Assembly: GCA_036940085.1 (NCBI GenBank)
Contig: JALLBK010001113.1
Location: 1-10,015 of the forward strand
DNA length: 10,015 nucleotides
From: Discostella pseudostelligera
Lineage: Eukaryota; Bacillariophyta; Thalassiosirophyceae; Thalassiosirales; Thalassiosiraceae
Direction of reading: 5' to 3'
Of this stretch, positions 1 to 7,309 are shown one piece after another; the stretch's first letter is position 1; each line of letters opens with the position of its first letter. The notes below the pieces were generated by a model. It was not told where the DNA came from and ran no database searches. It was given only the letters and a program-made list of their open reading frames with translations. The position numbers and the translations under genes are program-made.

Positions 1-52
<52 letters not shown>

Positions 53-53
53 G
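1..53. repeat. (TTG/CAA)n trinucleotide microsatellite
   Basis: An uninterrupted TTG repeat of about 17 units runs from the left edge. Read on the minus strand it is (AAC)n and is in frame with the putative G1 reading frame, where it would encode a run of Asn. The true length is unknown because the window cuts it. Such a tract is prone to length change. Confidence 0.97.
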
Positions 54-187
54 GTCTCCTTTTTTTGCACCATAGTACTAGTACTGCTGCTACTATCATG
101 ATTATGTTCTTGATGCATTTCCATTTCCAACTGATCAAAGCAGACGAGGAATAGAATGAGTGCTATTTTGTGATGTTCTGATTCCAT
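1..187 (-). CDS. G1: partial N-terminus of a putative secreted or anchored protein with Asn run
   Basis: An open frame on the minus strand starts at ATG 187-185 and leaves the window without a stop (62 codons plus one base). The N-terminus is MESEHHKIALILFLVCFD: a short polar start, a hydrophobic core at residues about 8-17, then a hydrophilic stretch rich in Glu, His and Ser, then 17 or more Asn encoded by the AAC microsatellite from position 52 to the edge. The hydrophobic core fits a signal peptide or membrane anchor. I recognise no family. A gene here would be divergent from G2, with the region 188-1010 between them. The case rests only on an open frame and a signal-like start next to low-complexity sequence, so it could be chance. 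ATGs at codons 22, 24 and 39 are alternative starts that would lose the hydrophobic segment. Confidence 0.42.
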
Positions 188-421
188 ATAAGAGGAGAAC
201 AAGCATTCTTCCTACACACTACTAGACAACTAGTGGAAAATACTCCTCCTCCTTGCTCCTCCTCTAACAAGGAAGAAGGAGGACTGTGATGTGGTGATGA
301 TGAGGCAGAGACTGCTGAGAAGAAGTGAGGAGCCCAAGCCCAAGTACAAGGCACAAGAAGGGAGGGCAAGGGAAAGTAACTCAGAAATAGCAAGCAGAGC
401 ACCACAACAAGGAGGGTTGTG

Positions 422-440
422 AGCAGCAGCAGCAGCAGCA
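422..440. repeat. (AGC)n microsatellite
   Basis: A 19-base AGC repeat, followed at 452-471 by a heptamer GGTGACT repeated two and a half times. It is non-coding in the model given here. Confidence 0.85.
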
Positions 441-630
441 CCAGCAGTGGTGGTGACTGGTGACTGGTGACAAGGATCATGCTGAGGTACTAGACAGCCA
501 TCACCACTCACAGCAGTGATGTTGATGAGGATGGTGAAAGGTGAAAGGTCGTTCTTGATTTGTATTGCAAATTATTCTTGCCAAATTGTTGGATGTGTGA
601 TGCCCAAGCTCATACCGTTCTAGCAGATAT

Positions 631-660
631 GGCGGGAACTCCAAAGATATTATGGCGGGA
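631..660. promoter_or_regulatory. Paired GGCGGGA (E2F-like) motifs upstream of G2
   Basis: GGCGGGA occurs at 631-637 and again at 654-660, each preceded by AT (ATGGCGGGA) and with GATAT-type sequence nearby, a 23 bp period. The core matches the E2F/DP consensus (TTTSSCGC on the other strand). The pair lies about 350-380 bp upstream of the G2 start. The same 7-mer recurs in the other 5' flanking regions of this window. Binding is inferred from sequence only. Confidence 0.4.
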
Positions 661-1010
661 TGATCGACCATGCACCGTCCGTCCGTTGCTGCCGCCGCCC
701 CCCCTCCGCCGCCTATCGTCTATCGTAGCACACACCACATCGTACCATACCATGGCAGCCAAAAGCACAGTAGGATATTGGGTACGATAACTACTTTATT
801 GCGGGTCCTTTTCTACGGCGCTAGCGATCCATCCCTCACCCTTCCGGCTCTCTCTGAACATCTTAATGAGGTTTGAGCTGTATTGACGGTCTTTTATGAC
901 AGTGTAGGTTGGGTGGTCATGGTCATGCTCCATCTATGATACATAATACTAACTGCCGCCCCACCCCTTCACCTTCACCAGGACTCTTCTAATATTATCG
1001 GCAAATAGTA

Positions 1011-2475
1011 ATGGAGAGGAAACGCCACTTGCCGATGATTGCCACGGCGGTGATACTGTTATTTGTTGTTGGAGCAATACAGCAGCAACAACAACAATAT
1101 TCAATCGGTGGCGTGAATACCAAATCAATTCGTTATTTCAGCAACTGCACTCATGGCAATCTCGATGACGATTACGATGATGATGCATACTCTCTCGCCC
1201 GGGAACAGAGTTTTGGCTTCTTCTACGACATCACGTCTGAACATTGGAACCTCCACCGTCAATTGTATTTAGAACATGAAAATCACCGTTATCCCGATAA
1301 GCCACTGACTTTTAATCCCCAAGCGAACGAAGAGGATGTCTTGCCGGAAATATATGCGAAACGAGGTGGCTTTCCAGGATGGAGCTCGTATGAAGCGTGG
1401 TATCAAAATGTAAGTGTGGCGAGGACGAATGGCGATAATGATGATGAACAAATTTATTGAGACAATCAGAGGATTGTGATGAATTCATCGATGTTGCACA
1501 ATATCCATTTCAGTGTTGTGTTTCTTACGCTCCATTTTGTCCTCCACTTTTTATTCTCTAGAACTACGAACCGAATTTTTCGTGTCCATTCGAAATGAGA
1601 GTTGGAGAACCAATGAACGGGGGTGAGTGAGGATGGAAAGTATTGCATTCCCTCCATCAAAATGTGCTTGTGTTTGCATCTGATGACGATGATTTGTTCG
1701 GCGTCTCAAATGTTCCTACTCACAACTTGCTACACTTCGTTTTATCATGGAGCATAGACGGCCCTAAATGGGTATGCGATCCTCATCGGATAACGAAGTT
1801 AGCGCGCGATAGGAAAAAGGAAGATCCAAATCATCCCGGCTGCGTCATTTATTCCATCGGCTCAAACGGCGATTTTAAGTTCGAGATGGGAATGCAAAAT
1901 ACGGTCGGAGAGGGTGTGTGCGAGTTTCATATTTTTGACTTTGGAGACTTCGAGGGTATGATCCCACCAAAGCTGAGGCGGGCATACTATCATAGATGGG
2001 GACTTAAGAAGCAAGAGGACCCAACAACCAAGATTGACAGTAGTAAGCGAGTGGGGCGGACCAAGATGACATTGCATGGCCTACAGGATACAATTAAGTT
2101 ATTGGGTCACGAAAACCTCGATGTTATTGATATCTTTGTAAGTCAACAAAGTGTCGGCTTCTTTTTCCTCGTACTGTTGATTCTTCTAACCTCTGTCCAT
2201 CCTAAAATGCTGTGCAGAAAATCGATTGCGAGAATTGCGAATGGGATACATACATGGATTGGTTATCGGTCGACGTTCCTCTCCTCCATCAAATTCAGGT
2301 GGAAGTTCACCGTGCTCCAGCAAAGAAGGGTACCGGAGGTGCAATCGATTTCTTTGATCAAATGGAGAACGCCGGATATTTGAGATTTCACAAAGAGCCA
2401 AATATACAATGGGGTCCTGACAACGTTGAGTATTCGTTCATCAAGGTGGAGAAGGCGTTCATGGAAGGAAATTGA
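1011..2475 (+). CDS. G2: membrane-anchored methyltransferase, Methyltransf_22/METTL24-like
   Basis: Four exons: 1011-1409, 1562-1622, 1758-2137 and 2218-2475, giving 365 aa. The introns (152, 135 and 80 bp) start GTAAGT, GTGAGT and GTAAGT, end in AG, and have phases 0, 1 and 0. Codon 154 (Asp) is split by intron 2. Residues about 9-23 form a hydrophobic signal-anchor followed by a Gln run and an Asp-rich linker, so the domain would be luminal or extracellular. From exon 2 onward the protein follows the Methyltransf_22 pattern: CPFEMRVG, then NGDGPKWVCDP, then GCVIYSIGSNGDFKFE (about 181-196), then CEFHIFDFGD (208-217), then LGHENLDVIDIF-KIDCENCEW (about 270-289), then QIQVEVHRAP (305-314). 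Joining the exons restores the DG.KWVCDP motif, which supports the splice sites. The family is assigned to SAM-dependent methyl transfer; the substrate is unknown. G2 converges on G3, another methyltransferase-like gene, 251 bp away. Confidence 0.85.
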
Positions 2476-2726
2476 ATGCAAAGTCTAAGATACGAAGCAA
2501 TGTCAACTCATCAGGATACGGTCACAACTCGATGGGCAATTCAATAGAAAAGGATTTTGCAGTATGTATTTGATGGCTATCAAAATGCTCCGCACTGTTC
2601 ATTCAAATTAACTACCAAGTCAAAACCTCAATAACAACGAAAAGAATACTATCTGACTCATGGGGAATCCGGTTCCATACTTCATGTATCAGTATCATTA
2701 TTAACCCAAACACCTCTCTGTTCACT

Positions 2727-3956
2727 TCACCAATGACCCTGCATCATTGATTTGCACTGCGATAAATCTAAGGCATTTTTTGGAAGCGTCGACTCTTCCA
2801 AACTCAGCTCTTTGGCAGGATGGTCATTCCTCTCAAAAATGCAAATGTGCATTTCACAATGGATCGAGGCAAGGAGAGGAAATAACGTTGGAAAGCAAAG
2901 TTCATCTGGCTGCTGAGCAGGATCGCCGCAAAAGTGCAAATCTTTCATAATTTGTGGCAAAAATTGCGTCCGGAATGCATTGGCTTCTTGAATCGGTTGT
3001 ATATCCTCAACTACCAACAATCCTCTCGGTTCAATGCGCGGAAACCAATAAAATACAGATTGAGCCATATGTTCAGATAAATGAGCACCATCGTCCACAA
3101 CAATTTTCAAGGGTGGTGCACCTGGCCGCTTCATTTCATTCTTCCAGACAGAATCCAGAAATGTCACATTAAAAGCATCGCCGCAATGAAGTCGATTCTC
3201 ATCTAAGTATGCTTGGTAGTTAGGATTTACTTCCGCAAAGTTGCCCCAGGGCCATTTTCCCTCCTCTCTTGGTCCTTGTTCAATACAGGATATTTCAATT
3301 GAATGGCATTCTCCATTGGGAAGGAACCCTCGATACTTGGTTTACAAAATCAAGAGCAAAAATTCAGTCAAATTGCTTGTTCTCACAATTCGTGGAACAT
3401 GTCAATCAACATTACTCACCCCATCATAACCGTTTCCATTAAAAAATCCAATCTCAAGGAATTGAAATGGCTTTATGTCAGCGCGCGAGTACGGACCCAG
3501 TCTTTGCTGATACATGGTATCATAGTGATGACCCCAAGGGCGACATTCAGGCCGCGTGCAACTAGGCCGTGTGCAAGATGCATCGTCTTCTAGACAACCT
3601 GGTAGTCGTCCCGGAGCAGCCACTTTATCCGTCTGAGTTGACTGGCCAATTTTGTAAAAATCACGCTCCCCCTCCCTGGGATGAACAAAATAGAAGCCAT
3701 CGGGGTCCGTGCTTCCAATTCCGCCATCATTGAGGGACCGTCGCTTTTGTGAATCTGTCGCAGCGAAATTAGCAAGGGACTGGTGAATGCCAAGAGGTTG
3801 CCCCCCCCCTCCTCCTGGCGACGGTGATGTTGAACTGGTCTTGTCGGATGACCAGACTATCCAGGCTGAAATGGACACCATGACGATCAAATTCGCGAGC
3901 AACAGGAACTGCGTCACTTCAAATTGCGAAGACTTATTTCGAATGGGCTTTACCAT
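2727..3956 (-). CDS. G3: membrane-anchored class I SAM-dependent methyltransferase-like protein
   Basis: Two exons on the minus strand, 3956-3420 and 3335-2727, joined by an 84 bp phase-0 intron (3336-3419; donor GTGAGT, acceptor AAG), give 381 aa. Residues 17-35 are a transmembrane signal-anchor after a short basic tail. A low-complexity stem follows, with a GGGGG run encoded by a C9 tract at 3801-3809 and the Cys repeat CTRPSCTRPEC (128-138). The catalytic-type domain begins near 165: FLEIGFFNGNGYDG (167-179) is the SAM-binding loop and is continued across the intron by YRGFLPNGECHSIEI. KIVVDDGAH (256-264) and RGLLVVEDIQP (283-293) are typical of bacterial and fungal methyltransferases in which an acidic VDDG motif is followed by a GGL.-.ED strand. 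The intron interrupts the domain just after the glycine-rich loop. The substrate is unknown. An in-frame ATG at 4106 would add 50 residues; I prefer 3956 because it gives a compact signal-anchor. The pairing with G2, another anchored methyltransferase, suggests related roles but does not prove it. Confidence 0.83.
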
Positions 3957-4439
3957 GATGGAGTAGGTGGTAATATTACTCTCTGTTACTCTTATGGAGC
4001 GACGATATTTTGCTGTTGCTGCATTTGATATTTGATTTTGATGGTGAATGATGCTCACGTAGACGTAGAGAGAGCTGCAGGAATGAAGTGAAAGTAAAAA
4101 GGGCAAAAGATATGCATATGTATCTAGAGAGATAGAATCTCTAGAGAGATCAGCCCCTTTTCTCCTTTCCCTCCCGCGGGCGCGCCATTTTTCAAAGGCG
4201 GGAAACCAAAATTAAGAACTCCCAACCTATCTACCTCTATCTACGATCTACGATACGACCTCCACTCGCCTCTACCATGCTCAGTACGCATGAACTCCAC
4301 TACCACCTCTTCCTAATCCATCACCCCTCTTTCCATCTACCTCCTTTCACCAACACGTCGCCATCGACCCTGCGCCGCCGGGGGATGCGGTGGGCAACGA
4401 TAGAGATAGAGAGATCCAATCCTCGGGATTCGTACCAAC
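3957..4439. promoter_or_regulatory. Divergent G3/G4 promoter region with E2F-like site
   Basis: This stretch separates the start codons of G3 (minus) and G4 (plus). The clearest element is AAAGGCGGGAAA at 4194-4205, a strong match to the E2F/DP consensus, roughly midway between the two ATGs and next to a GC-rich patch (TCCCGCGGGCGCGCC, 4172-4186). Also present are an 11-base direct repeat TCTAGAGAGAT at 4123-4133 and 4140-4150, a palindrome ATATGCATAT near 4110, and CT-rich sequence with repeated CTATCTAC/GATCTACGAT around 4225-4260. I see no obvious TATA box at a useful distance. Confidence 0.5.
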
Positions 4440-5378
4440 ATGAGCGATACTGAATCCATGACGACGAACAAAGGATGCACCACCACCCAAAAGGCTGCGC
4501 CACAGCCGATCACAAGACGGCCGGGTGTGCTGAGAATTTTACCTGAAACTTTGCCATACTATCCATATTGCCAGAATAGCATTCCTTCTCGACTGCATCA
4601 TTCGAAGCATATAAAAGATGTTGATGAGAATGCCATGGGTCGTAACGGCAAAGTGATTCCAAATGCAAATCTGCACAACACTTCGACAACTCCAAACAAA
4701 AGCAATACCCCAAAAGTCTCCTTCACATTATTCTTCTTTGTCGATTCCACCAATCGTCAAAGTCTAAGTGCAATCCCATCAGTGAGTTTCTGGTTCCGGC
4801 ATGCATTGCACTCGAATGATGGTACTACAGGTGGCGACATCGACGACGACAACAACAATATTATCATCAATGAGAATCGAGTAATTTGCATCCCAAATCA
4901 CCCTCTTCCTTGCGAGATGACCCTCCATGACACTTTATCCGAATCCTTAATTCCAGCAAACATCCATTCTGCAACCGAAACAACGCAATCTTCCCATAAC
5001 ATGCTGCATCCCATGCTGGTACATACTGGGTTTTATCATCTACCCTTCCTTCATCCCAAACGGTTGCCACTGCTTCGTCTATTGAATGCAACTCGTGTAC
5101 CGTCAATCATCGTTGTTAATAATTGCAGTGGTAGAATTGTAACACAATATGGATGGGAGGCTGTGGAAAGAGAGTGTTTGGGGACGCTTAAGCATAGGGC
5201 CGATAACAATACAGGTTGGATCGGAAATCAATATCAAACGAGTGAAATGAACAATTATGACAGAGCGGACAAGGAACGATGTTCCGGCTGCAACTTTGAA
5301 TCGCAAGTAGTCGAAGATTGGCGGAGGGGGAAAAGTGGATTGCCTTTTTACTGGCATCTGTTAAGTTGGATATTGTGA
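4440..5378 (+). CDS. G4: thioredoxin-fold (nucleoredoxin/tryparedoxin-like) protein lacking CXXC
   Basis: A single-exon frame of 312 aa. After a basic, Pro/Thr-rich N-terminus (1-90) comes a strand VSFTLFFFVDST (93-104). This corresponds to the strand that in nucleoredoxins and tryparedoxins leads into WCPPC, but here it continues NRQSLSAIPSVSFWFRHAL with no cysteine pair. An insert rich in Asp and Asn (133-145) follows, then RVICIPNHP. The second half is the clearest match to the family: HTGFYHLPFLHPKR (195-208) corresponds to the MPWLAVPF..R region, RVPSIIVV (219-226) carries the conserved cis-Pro (P221), and GRIVTQYGWEAVERE (231-245) corresponds to the G-x-V-hydrophobic segment. It ends VEDWRRGKSGLP plus a hydrophobic tail. 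The only CXXC, CSGC at 281-284, lies in a C-terminal loop, not at the active-site position. I infer a redox-inactive or scaffold thioredoxin fold. The start context CCAACATGA has A at -3. G4 is divergent from G3. Confidence 0.7.
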   Translation: MSDTESMTTNKGCTTTQKAAPQPITRRPGVLRILPETLPYYPYCQNSIPSRLHHSKHIKDVDENAMGRNGKVIPNANLHNTSTTPNKSNTPKVSFTLFFFVDSTNRQSLSAIPSVSFWFRHALHSNDGTTGGDIDDDNNNIIINENRVICIPNHPLPCEMTLHDTLSESLIPANIHSATETTQSSHNMLHPMLVHTGFYHLPFLHPKRLPLLRLLNATRVPSIIVVNNCSGRIVTQYGWEAVERECLGTLKHRADNNTGWIGNQYQTSEMNNYDRADKERCSGCNFESQVVEDWRRGKSGLPFYWHLLSWIL

Positions 5379-5920
5379 TGTTCGCTCGATGAATTCCATT
5401 CTTCGTCCTCTGATTGTGCGATGATTGGCTAGAGAAATAACCGCGAGTGATATAGATCAAAGATAGTCGCGATACCGCAATCAAGCGGAGTATCATGATG
5501 CCCGTTACGAAAGTTGAATGAGGGATTGATCCAGTAGGCTCGTCAAAAATAACGGAGAGGCAGTACGTGGTACACGAAACAATCATATGGATGATCATAA
5601 GGTTGAAGATGCCTTGGGTGTTCACGTTTGATAATGAACACTGTGAGTCTGGCAATGTTTGAAGTCGACAAGATCAACTCCGTCCAGCAAACAGTACTAG
5701 ATTTACATCAGTTTCTGCCTCATTGCAAATCACATCGGCACTATGAACGTACCCCGGAGGCTCGCCCTTACACACCACTTCCCGTCATGCCATTATTTTG
5801 AGCCGAGTCAATGAACTAAATTAGAATTTATCCATTTGCATAGCTTTGGTCATTCATTTTTGCACTTGGATGTAATTTCTCTGTGCCACCCTGTCGGCAG
5901 GACAATTTGATGATCTACAA
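5379..5920. other. Convergent 3' region between G4 and G5
   Basis: The 542 bp between the stop codons of G4 and G5 contain no gene I can support. A minus-strand frame (5655-5188) has two hydrophobic stretches but runs antisense into the end of G4 and lacks family motifs. No GGCGGGA-type motif or G-box was seen here, in contrast to the 5' regions. Confidence 0.5.
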
Positions 5921-6554
5921 CTAGATATCCAATGAAGGAGAAATTCGATCAAAGAAAACTTCCCGATCATGCATATCCTTGTCTGCCTTCACATCATAAG
6001 CGAAAAGATTGCCTTCCTTAATGTAATGATCTCTTTCCCTTAATTCTCCTTGGAGGAGGAGTGTTTCTGCCAAATCGTTCCGATCCTAGAAGTGTACAGG
6101 AGTATTTCTTGAGCCGGCACGTTGTTGATGATGAAGATAGAGCAATATTACAAATGAAGTGCGTACATTAATTTCTTTCTCGCAAGCTTCTGGTCCATCT
6201 TCGTAAAAGCATCCTTGATATCTCTCCAACTCTGTAGTTTCAGTCGTCATGATCGTGGGTCATAGGTCGGTGGTTAGCAGAGATCGATGTGTGTATTATC
6301 AAGTACAAGCGACGTTGGACTAACCTACCTGCCGATAGCTCGACCAGTTCATCAAGATCACACAGTCCGTAATTGCTGACACACTCCACGGCGCGGTCAA
6401 ATACAGGAGGATGATAAAATGTGGTTGTCAAACATCGATCGACGAGGCGTCGATTTGCAGCGAGGATCATCGACGAACATGAAAACCCCGATGTAGAGAA
6501 TGGCACAGTGGTTAAAAACGCAACTGCGAGAGCTAGGGATAAAAGATTGATCAT
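5921..6554 (-). CDS. G5: small four-cysteine, probably plastid-targeted protein, paralogue of G6
   Basis: Three exons on the minus strand: 6554-6329, 6231-6167 and 6085-5921 (introns 97 and 81 bp, phases 1 and 0), 151 aa. The N-terminus MINLLSLALAVAFLTTVPF is a signal peptide, followed by STSGFSC, which has Phe in the place of the critical Phe of the diatom ASAFAP plastid motif. The conserved core is RAVECVSNYGLCDLDELVEL (54-73), then ELERYQGCFYEDGPEACEKE, then DRNDLAETLLLQGELRERD. Cysteines 58, 65, 83 and 92 are spaced C-x6-C-x17-C-x8-C, exactly as in G6. Exon 2 is 65 bp in both genes. The acidic/basic tail ends REVFFDRISPSLDI. An upstream in-frame ATG at 6641 would bury the signal peptide, so 6554 is preferred. 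Function unknown; no catalytic motif is visible. Its upstream region carries the G-box/E2F-like array. Confidence 0.75.
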
Positions 6555-6744
6555 GGTTTTGTAACGCGGTATGAGAAGTGGTCGGGTACGTGCATCAATA
6601 GCACCGAGTTGTCTGGTAGGAGATCTTTTGGTGGCGAGCATGATGGAGACGGTGATGGTGATGGTATCTAGAGGAGGAGGGTGGTAGAGTTCGGAAGTGT
6701 CATTAAGACGTGTATCTACCGATTCCTATGTGAAGGATGTCATG

Positions 6745-6944
6745 TCTCCCGCCAAATAATATATTCATCGAAAGAGTGGTCGAGTCAATCAGCTTCTCCC
6801 CCGCAAAATATCTTCCACGTGTAAGATCTTGACTCGAGTCGACGCAATACCTCCCGCCATTTCTATGCCACGTGTAAGCTGATTGAGTCGAGTCGTCTGC
6901 CTCCCGCCAAATCGCTGCCACGTGTTATTTCCACCACGTGTAAG
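6745..6944. promoter_or_regulatory. Composite array of four G-boxes and E2F-like sites upstream of G5
   Basis: A degenerate tandem array of about 50 bp units lies about 190-390 bp upstream of the G5 start. Exact TCCCGCC occurs at 6747-6753, 6852-6858 and 6902-6908, with a near variant CTCCCCCGCAAAA from about 6796. The G-box palindrome CACGTG occurs at 6816-6821, 6869-6874, 6919-6924 and 6935-6940; three of the four are within CCACGTGTAAG (6815-6825, 6868-6878, 6934-6944). Most units therefore read CTCCCGCCAAAT, about 10 bp, CCACGTGTAAG, then a GAGTCGA-type segment. CACGTG is the core bound by many bZIP and bHLH factors, and TTTGGCGGGA by E2F/DP. Regulation by such factors is inferred, not shown. 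Confidence 0.62.
6780..6891. repeat. 16 bp inverted repeat around a palindrome in the G5 upstream array
   Basis: TCGAGTCAATCAGCTT at 6780-6795 is the exact reverse complement of AAGCTGATTGAGTCGA at 6876-6891. Between them, GACTCGAGTC (6831-6840) is a perfect 10 bp palindrome with the same GAGTC core. The arms flank one G-box and two units of the array. Confidence 0.8.
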
Positions 6945-7309
6945 TACGATCACGATGCGATGGATCGGCGGATCATCAATCATCGACCTTATTCATAACC
7001 ACAGTCGAACCGATAACTGACGAATATTATTTATTCACACGCACGAAGCGACTAAAGCAACAGTAACGAGTTACAGGTTATTTAATTGTCAACAAAATCG
7101 TGAGTGATGAGTGATACGATTGTCAATCGTCAGTGATCCTCGTTCTGGCCAAAGTTGTTTTTACCGGTTCAATGATCTACCCTTCCGCATTGAATTTCCG
7201 ATCATCATCATCTCATTCAAAAACATGTACCATGCAATATCTGGATCAATTTTCCATACCCACATGCACCTATCCAGATTCCATCATCAAAGAGTAGATT
7301 GCGTACACA
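6945..7309. other. Intergenic region between the G5 upstream array and the 3' end of G6
   Basis: I see no gene here. The only notable element is a short perfect hairpin, ACGATTG-T-CAATCGT, at 7116-7130. The region would contain the 3' flank of G6. Confidence 0.5.

Larger units (their letters stand above)
188..1010. other. Intergenic region between G1 and G2, low complexity
   Basis: No convincing gene is seen in this stretch. It holds a purine-rich section at about 190-420, an (AGC)n tract at 422-440, three copies of GGTGAC(T) at 452-471 and a pyrimidine/GC-rich stretch at about 675-720. Open frames here (for example minus 163-480 and 230-511) are Leu-, Ser- or Pro-rich translations of these biased tracts. 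If G1 is real, this is a divergent promoter region. Confidence 0.6.

Noticed and set aside
163..511. Two overlapping minus-strand open frames (163-480 and 230-511)
   Set aside because: They translate purine/pyrimidine-biased and AGC-repeat sequence into Leu-, Val-, Ser- and Pro-rich text with no family pattern, and they overlap each other. The 187 start of G1 has a better signal-like N-terminus.
560..876. Plus-strand frames upstream of G2
   Set aside because: Short, Pro/Ser/His-rich translations of GC-rich promoter sequence with no splice connection to G2.
3957..4106. 50-residue N-terminal extension of G3
   Set aside because: It is in frame, but the longer form places 66 residues before the membrane anchor and has no recognisable domain. 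The ATG at 3956 gives a normal signal-anchor. It remains possible.
4610..4618. TATAAAAG-like sequence
   Set aside because: It lies inside the G4 coding frame at an unsuitable place for any start in the window.
5188..5655. Minus-strand frame of 155 codons with two hydrophobic stretches
   Set aside because: It lies antisense over the end of G4 and within a convergent 3' region, its C-terminal third looks random, and no motif is recognisable. I keep only the note that the 5379-5655 part is hydrophobic.
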